Part shown: positions 6,764 through 9,896 of the stretch, in pieces | How the letters are laid out: every line of letters begins with the position of its first letter | Position numbering within the stretch: the first letter of the stretch is position 1 | Origin: GCA-003244245 sp035276605 | GTDB lineage: Bacteria; Actinomycetota; Actinomycetes; Mycobacteriales; Pseudonocardiaceae | Direction: 5' to 3' | NCBI GenBank assembly: GCA_035276605.1 | Contig: DATELN010000084.1 | Span: 1 to 9,896, forward strand | DNA length: 9,896 nt | Translations under genes and position numbers: made by a program | The notes under the pieces: generated by a model | Database searches by the model: none | Seen by the model: only the letters and a program-made list of their open reading frames with translations | Told to the model about the DNA's origin: nothing

Positions 6764-6945
6764 ATGGGAGCGGCTGTGGGCACGCAGACCCACTAGCAGG
6801 TGATCGTCATCGGCGCGGGCGCCATACCTCGATGCTCTACATGATCGAGTCGCAGGTGGCCTACACCATCGACGCGCTGCGCTACCTGCGGCGTACCGGG
6901 GCCGCCGCGGTGGAGGTGCTACCGGAAGCGCAGGCGACAGTGCGA
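6764..6945 (+). pseudogene. Remnant of a flavin-containing monooxygenase (Baeyer-Villiger type)
   Basis: Two pieces of one family lie almost adjacent. From ATG 6764 comes MGAAVGTQTH, a TAG at 6794, then QVIVIGAGA (6797-6823), the N-terminal FAD-binding Rossmann motif start. About 10 nt later, in another frame, LYMIESQVAYTIDALRYLRR and TGAAAVEVLPEAQA (6835-6942) match the C-terminal helix region of FAD/NADPH monooxygenases. The roughly 400 or more residues that should lie between them are missing. So this is a gene gutted by an internal deletion, with an additional stop and frameshift. It ends just before thpR, whose start may have been brought close to it by the decay. Confidence 0.7.
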
Positions 6946-6955
6946 CGATCGCGCC

Positions 6956-7564
6956 GTGCGGTTGTTCGTCGCGCTGGCCCCTCCGGACGAGGTCATCGAA
7001 GCACTGCGAACCACCACGGCAGCGCTGCGCGAGCTGGCGCCCCAGTTGCGGTGGGCCCGCCCACAGCAGTGGCACCTGACGCTGGTCTTCCTCGGTGAGG
7101 TCGGCGATGACGCGCTCGACGAGCTGACCCGCCGGCTGCACCGGGCCGCCGTCCGGCACCCGCCGCTGTCCCTATTCCTCGGCGGCGGCGGTCGGTTCGG
7201 CCACCGGGTGTTGTGGACCGGGCTGCACGGCGACCGCGACGGGCTGCGCAGGTTAGCCAGCTCGGCAGCGGCCGCCGCTCGTCGTAGCCGGCTGCCGGTG
7301 GAGGACCGCCCGTACCGGCCGCACCTCACCTTGGCTCGTGCATCCGGAGGCGCGGATTTGCGGCCCTTGGTCGAGCGGCTGGCTTGCTGGCAAGGCCCGC
7401 CATGGGTGGCAACTGAGCTGCATCTGGTGCGCAGCCGCCTGGGCGCGGCGCCGGATGGTTCTGCACTGCATGAGCCGATCGCCAGCTGGCTGCTCGAAGG
7501 GAAACACGCACGCAAGGAAAATGCCTCGACCGTGGTCGAACGTGACGGCCCGCGATCATGTTAG
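6956..7564 (+). CDS. thpR: RNA 2',3'-cyclic 3'-phosphodiesterase (2H phosphoesterase family)
   Basis: A 202-aa cytoplasmic enzyme that opens 2',3'-cyclic phosphates on RNA ends. Both signature motifs of the 2H superfamily are present: HLTLVFLG (residues 40-47) and HLTLARA (123-129), about 80 residues apart as expected. The N-terminus MRLFVALAPPDEV and RYRPHLTL-like RPYRPHLTL are typical of ThpR/LigT. GTG 6956 is the natural start by alignment memory, though there is no strong ribosome binding site. The last 20 residues (from about GKHARKENAS) look like an added tail beyond the usual end near the WLLEG segment, perhaps because the original stop was lost at the junction with mobile-element debris that begins downstream. 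No operon partner is visible. Confidence 0.87.
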   Translation: MRLFVALAPPDEVIEALRTTTAALRELAPQLRWARPQQWHLTLVFLGEVGDDALDELTRRLHRAAVRHPPLSLFLGGGGRFGHRVLWTGLHGDRDGLRRLASSAAAAARRSRLPVEDRPYRPHLTLARASGGADLRPLVERLACWQGPPWVATELHLVRSRLGAAPDGSALHEPIASWLLEGKHARKENASTVVERDGPRSC

Positions 7565-7636
7565 GCGCTGGCCCCGACAGTCGGCTTCGGCACCGAGCAT
7601 CCCCGCCGAGGTCCGCCAGCGAACTATCGCCCTGTG

Positions 7637-7710
7637 GGTGAGTCGGCGACGCGGATCCCACTCGCCGCCGCTCGCAGAACCGTGCCGGACAGTCGCCCTT
7701 CAGACGGCTC
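7637..7710 (-). ncRNA. Group II intron domains V and VI (3' end of intron)
   Basis: Minus strand 7710-7677 is exactly 34 nt, the normal length of domain V: GAGCCG (7710-7705) pairs with CGGTTC (7682-7677), including the AGC catalytic triad. The upper helix has mismatches, suggesting decay. Domain VI follows: GGCGGCG (7669-7663) pairs with CGTCGCC (7651-7645), 7 bp with one G-U. The intron 3' end should be near CTCACC at about 7637-7642. The maturase stop codon lies inside domain V. No 5' domains are visible upstream, so the RNA cannot self-splice alone. Confidence 0.72.
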
Positions 7711-7873
7711 CCACCGTCGAACCAGTGGGCATAGCGCCGTGCCGCCAGTGAGCAGACATCGCCGGAAATGTCGATGCTATCTCGGCTAGCTTCCGGTGGG
7801 TTTTTCCTTTAGCCCGACCCAACCGTTTGTATTTCCGCGTCGCCCACTTCATAAGGAAGGGATTGATGCGCTG
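7700..7873 (-). pseudogene. Group II intron maturase/reverse transcriptase, C-terminal fragment
   Basis: 57 residues beginning QRINPFLMKWATRKYKRLGR and ending AHWRHGAMPTGSTVGAV. This matches the C-terminal end of bacterial group II intron-encoded proteins (INxYLxRWAxRKYKRLR ... FAHW). The reverse transcriptase domain and most of the maturase domain are absent; the sequence immediately upstream (higher coordinates) is IS3-family orfB instead. The fragment is directly followed by intron domain V, as in intact introns. So the piece is the 3' part of an intron joined to an unrelated element, not an intact insertion. Confidence 0.75.
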
Positions 7874-7965
7874 CAGAACCACGCCTGGGAGACCCCCAGT
7901 CCCCGACACGCCACCGCGTACGGCACCCCGTATTCGGTCCTCTAAGCCGCGATGAACCCGGCCAT
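7874..7965 (-). pseudogene. IS3-family transposase orfB, N-terminal fragment
   Basis: From ATG 7965: MAGFIAA, an in-frame TAG (7944-7942), then RTEYGVPYAVACRGLGVSQA and WF. This is the start of an IS3-family OrfB (pattern FIxxxRxxYGVPxAVACRxLGVSxxWFY). Similarity ends at the WF codons (7881-7876), and the maturase fragment begins within a few nt. The DDE catalytic core is missing. Confidence 0.65.
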
Positions 7966-7967
7966 GG

Positions 7968-8262
7968 CTACCGCAGACGGGTCGCGTCGTTGACCCAGAG
8001 GACGACCGAGCGCTTGAGCACATCACACTCCATGGCCAGCTCGGCGTTCTCCCGCCGCAGCCGGGCCAGCTCCAGGCGCTCGTCCACATCCAGCCGCCCA
8101 GTGTCGTCCTTGCCCGACAATCGAAGGCCACCCAGTACTCAAGGTGCCCGCGTTGATTTCCCAAGTCCTTCGCAATTTGCGCGATCGGTCGTCCAGTGTC
8201 CCGAACCAGTCGGACTGCGTCCTCCTAAAATCTTGATCGAACTTCTGTCGTGACTCCGGCAT
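7968..8262 (-). pseudogene. IS3-family transposase orfA, frameshifted
   Basis: From ATG 8262, preceded by GGAGGCAGGGG: MPESRQKFDQDF, then after a shift EDAVRLVRDTGRPIAQIAKD, shift, INAGTL, shift, YWVAFD, shift, GRLDVDERLELARLRRENAE and LAMECDVLKRSVVLWVNDAT before TAG 7970-7968. Together these read as a complete IS3-family OrfA: HTH region then leucine-zipper-like helix. At least four single-base frame changes are needed, so no functional protein is made. It is placed head-to-tail with the orfB fragment as in an intact IS3 element. Confidence 0.75.
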
Positions 8263-8280
8263 CGCCCCTGCCTCCTTCAA

Positions 8281-8695
8281 GGCAATGTCTCCACGTTACG
8301 TGAATCCAGGCGAGCCTAGGTAACGCTGCGCCGCACCTACGTCTACTCCTGCGCATACGAGCATCGCCACGGGTTTGGCCCAAAGGCCGTCTTCGCCACA
8401 GCGCGAGCTGCCAGCTACCACCTAGTTTGTCTGCAGCGCGGGCCCAACGAGGGATAAAGCTGGGTAAGGTCGCGCCTCCGTGAAGCGATGCATAGGTACA
8501 GGTTTGCCGGATCTTAGGTAACTGATCGATGCGGATTCGGCAATCAAGAAGGCCGGATAACGGCTACGTGGCGCGCCGTATAGTTAGGGGTCAATGGATG
8601 TTGCGATACTACTTTCCCCTTGCCATGCTATGCATTAGCTGAATCGGAAATGCGATCCGACGAGGCGCTTATAGGCCACTCCGAGGAGGATTTGG
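8281..8695. other. AT-richer leader region upstream of the glycine-rich gene
   Basis: About 415 nt with no coding signal and lower GC than the rest. It contains TAGGTA three times (8317-8322, 8493-8498, 8515-8520), two of them 22 nt apart, a possible -10 box TATAGT at 8579-8584 with no good -35, and small hairpins (for example GCCGGATAACGGC at 8552-8564). It probably holds the promoter and leader of the gene at 8696. Confidence 0.45.
8579..8584 (+). promoter_or_regulatory. Possible -10 promoter box
   Basis: TATAGT matches the sigma-70-type consensus TATAAT at five of six bases. No convincing -35 box lies 16-19 nt upstream. If used, it gives a 5' leader of about 105 nt before the glycine-rich gene. 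Confidence 0.25.
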
Positions 8696-8965
8696 ATGTC
8701 TGACGCATTGAGCTTTACTGAGATTGATAGTCAGCACGTTGAGTTGCTTCCCGTCCGTACCGTCCTGTCCTTGACCGGCATTGCCAAGACCGGCGGCGGC
8801 GGCGTGTGTGGCGGAACTGGCGGCACCGGTGGAAACGGCGGCAATGCCACGGGCGGCATCGGAGTCAACGCACTGAACATCATCCTGCAGCACACCCAGC
8901 ACAACGACGCTGCGAACGCCTACGGCGGCGCGGGTGGCAGCGCTAATGGTGGTGCCTGCCACTAA
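8696..8965 (+). CDS. Small glycine-rich protein with leader-like N-terminus (possible RiPP-type or self-assembling peptide)
   Basis: An 89-aa protein with a strong ribosome binding site (GAGGAGG, 6 nt before ATG). Residues 1-30 (MSDALSFTEIDSQHVELLPV, RTVLSLTGIA) look like a peptide leader: acidic, then ELLPVRTVLS. Residues 33-54 are a Gly/Thr/Asn-rich tract with Cys38; residues 55-75 contain IGVNALNIILQHTQHNDAAN; residues 76-89 are again Gly-rich and end in ACH with Cys88. Gly is 22 of 89. There is no Sec signal peptide or membrane helix. I recall similar actinobacterial hypotheticals with an ELLPxRT N-terminus and a Gly/Asn-rich body, but no established function. No modifying enzyme is visible in the window. 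Surrounding genes are broken, yet this one is clean. A PE_PGRS-like repeat protein is an alternative only by composition. Confidence 0.75.
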   Translation: MSDALSFTEIDSQHVELLPVRTVLSLTGIAKTGGGGVCGGTGGTGGNGGNATGGIGVNALNIILQHTQHNDAANAYGGAGGSANGGACH

Positions 8966-9015
8966 TGGCAAGATTTGGTACCCAATGGCCGCTTAGTTGA
9001 GCGGTGATTGTATAT

Positions 9016-9041
9016 GGTGTCGTTTGCTAGGGAGCGACACC
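9016..9041 (+). repeat. Hairpin 1 downstream of glycine-rich gene
   Basis: GGTGTCG (9016-9022) pairs exactly with CGACACC (9035-9041), 12-nt loop. Confidence 0.6.
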
Positions 9042-9064
9042 GCATGGCCGGCGCAACGCTGAGG

Positions 9065-9109
9065 GCGGTGCTGGGGCAGCCGACTACACACCTAGTCGTG
9101 CAGCACCGC
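9065..9109 (+). repeat. Hairpin 2 downstream of glycine-rich gene
   Basis: Outer arms GCGGTGCTG (9065-9073) and CAGCACCGC (9101-9109) pair exactly; inner arms CGACTA (9081-9086) and TAGTCG (9093-9098) pair exactly, with an asymmetric internal loop and a 6-nt terminal loop. Confidence 0.7.
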
Positions 9110-9143
9110 TCCGCGATCTTTTCGGCGGAAGCGTGGTCGTCGG

Positions 9144-9183
9144 CACGGAGGAGGGGTGGGCGCAATGCGTCCACCCCTCCGTG
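9144..9183 (+). terminator. Hairpin 3, likely factor-independent terminator without U-tract
   Basis: GGAGGGGTGG (9150-9159) pairs with CCACCCCTCC (9171-9180), continued by one G-U and CGC/GCG around the loop AAT. An alternative register pairs CACGGAG (9144-9150) with CTCCGTG (9177-9183). Very stable, but not followed by T. It may end transcription of the glycine-rich gene. Confidence 0.55.
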
Positions 9184-9347
9184 TCGCATGCGAATAATCG
9201 CTGATCTCCCGACTTGACTAAGCCCACCGAGATCAGTACGCGCTCTAACCGGAAGGGAAGCGACTGGCGAGTCGAAATGCGGTCGTCTGCGGTAAGCACC
9301 ATCTGCCAGTGTGCTCACATCGAGTCGGCTTTGATCCCGCGACGGCC

Positions 9348-9518
9348 ATGACGCGAGCGGGCCACACGTTGGCCAGCCTCGGTGACCATCTCGTTGACCG
9401 CGACAAGAAAGCAATGGAGATGAGCGTCATTCATGCTCGTGGTCTTGCTGCCGACTCGTTGCATGAGACAGTCCGCATACCCGAAGGGCTAGCGCGTCGA
9501 TTTGCCGAGGATGTCTAG
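9348..9518 (+). CDS. Uncertain small ORF
   Basis: A 56-aa frame from ATG 9348 (an in-frame GTG at 9309 would add 13 residues). The sequence MTRAGHTLASLGDHLVDRDK, then KAMEMSVIHARGLAADSLHE and TVRIPEGLARRFAEDV, has a normal residue mix and ends cleanly at TAG, but neither start has a ribosome binding site and I do not recognise a family. It could be the tail of a decayed gene. It ends just before the inverted-repeat-bounded segment at 9524. Confidence 0.35.
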   Translation: MTRAGHTLASLGDHLVDRDKKAMEMSVIHARGLAADSLHETVRIPEGLARRFAEDV

Positions 9519-9523
9519 GCGCG

Positions 9524-9764
9524 CCCTACAGCCGCAGTTCTCACGTAACCGGCGTCTTTGCGCTCCTGGTCGCCGCCGTGCCGTTCTCCGGTGCCAGTGC
9601 CTGCCGATAACGATCACCAGCAAGCAATCGCCAAACGGCGACTACGCAGCCGGTGGATAGCGGTACTCACTCGCCCGCCGAGCCCGACGAATCAGCGATA
9701 GCGTCCACCGTCATCCAACAACCAGCGCCGGTGCTCATGCACGGTGAAACTGCGGCTGTAAGGG
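9524..9764. mobile_element. Segment of about 240 bp bounded by inverted repeats (MITE-like candidate)
   Basis: Left end CCCTACAGCCGCAGTT (9524-9539) and the reverse complement of the right end CCCTTACAGCCGCAGTT (9748-9764) agree except for one extra T; 12 bases (9528-9539 versus 9748-9759) are exact. The inside encodes no recognisable transposase. One broken plus-strand frame inside reads VTGVFALLVAAVPFSGASAC, signal-peptide-like, followed by a stop. The right end lies directly against the point where IS256 similarity stops. I find no clear target-site duplication. Confidence 0.45.
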
Positions 9765-9896
9765 CTAAGACCGGATCTGGCGCCAAAGCTCGCAGTGGTA
9801 GGCGGCGAAGGCTAGTAGTTCGTCTCGGGCGCGTGACAGGCCGCGGGCGACCAGGCCGCGCCAAAAGGCCAGCCAGCCGGCGCCGTCCTCGGCCGA
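9765..9896 (-). pseudogene. IS256-family (Mutator-type) transposase remnant, internally deleted, cut by window edge
   Basis: The frame entering from the right edge reads SAEDGAGWLAFWRGLVARGL, SRARDELLAFAAYHCELWRQ, IRS, stop (TAG 9767-9765). The first half matches the IS256 segment before the catalytic GLVTSDAH region (EDGAxWLAFxRxLVARGLSG); the second half matches the much later segment before SNNPQERLNKEIRRR (LLAFTAFPxxxWRQIWS). The 70 or more residues that normally separate them are gone, in frame, and the C-terminus is cut at the edge of the inverted-repeat segment. It cannot be an active transposase. Confidence 0.7.

Larger units (their letters stand above)
8966..9347. other. Structured non-coding stretch after the glycine-rich gene
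   Basis: About 380 nt. It contains three successive hairpins (9016-9041, 9065-9109, 9144-9183), described separately. A 69-codon frame at 9008-9217 runs through all three and has no ribosome binding site. From 9184 to 9347 I see nothing. Confidence 0.5.

Noticed and set aside
8696..8965. PE_PGRS-type protein
   Set aside because: The Gly/Asn tract is similar in composition, but there is no PE domain, and the N-terminus is an acidic leader-like segment.
9008..9217. 69-codon frame after the glycine-rich gene
   Set aside because: Passes through all three hairpins, no ribosome binding site, Arg/Ser-rich composition; structure explains the sequence better.
9524..9764. Target-site duplication around the inverted-repeat segment
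   Set aside because: Flanks CTAGGCGCG (left) and CTAAGACCG (right) agree at only six of nine positions, which is not convincing.
1..9896. CRISPR array, tRNA or rRNA genes
   Set aside because: No regularly spaced direct repeats and no cloverleaf with a T-loop consensus was seen on either strand by eye; a tRNAscan-SE run would settle this.

Overview
The window looks like chromosome from a GC-rich actinobacterium. GTG starts are frequent, Shine-Dalgarno sites are purine-rich, and the gene families seen (XRE regulator with a TPR-like tail, small CxxC protein, actinobacterial IS3/IS256 relics) are typical of that group. A Pseudonocardiales host is my inference from the style of these proteins, not something a marker gene proves.

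Left third (1-3134), minus strand: a three-gene, same-direction block. It encodes an XRE-type regulator, then (14-nt gap) an aminoglycoside-phosphotransferase-fold protein, then (about 40-nt gap) a DIT1/PvcA-family isocyanide-synthase-like protein that runs off the left edge. This is the most likely specialised-metabolism locus in the window. Divergently, at 3447-3854 (+), lies a small protein with a CxxC...C...H zinc-ribbon-like motif; its gene contains a perfect 17-bp inverted repeat.

Middle (3855-6488): a gene-poor stretch with several hairpins ends in a strong intrinsic terminator (4270-4315). It is followed on the minus strand by an intact aldo/keto reductase, a perfect 13-bp-arm palindrome, a possible tiny HTH protein, and an unrecognised 205-aa protein.

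Right part (6764-9896), mostly accessory or decaying DNA: a remnant of a flavin-containing monooxygenase (first and last exon-sized pieces only), an intact RNA 2',3'-cyclic phosphodiesterase (thpR), the 3' end of a group II intron (maturase C-terminus plus domains V and VI) fused to a frameshifted IS3-family element, a 430-nt AT-richer leader, and an intact 89-aa glycine-rich small protein with a leader-like N-terminus. After that come a block of three hairpins, a small uncertain ORF, a roughly 240-bp segment bounded by inverted repeats, and an internally deleted IS256-family transposase remnant at the right edge.

The functional genes that probably work together are the regulator/phosphotransferase/isocyanide-synthase set. 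The remaining genes appear independent. The pile-up of broken mobile elements from 7637 to 9896 marks this side as a recombination-prone region, with the glycine-rich gene and its structured flanks as the main intact item in it.
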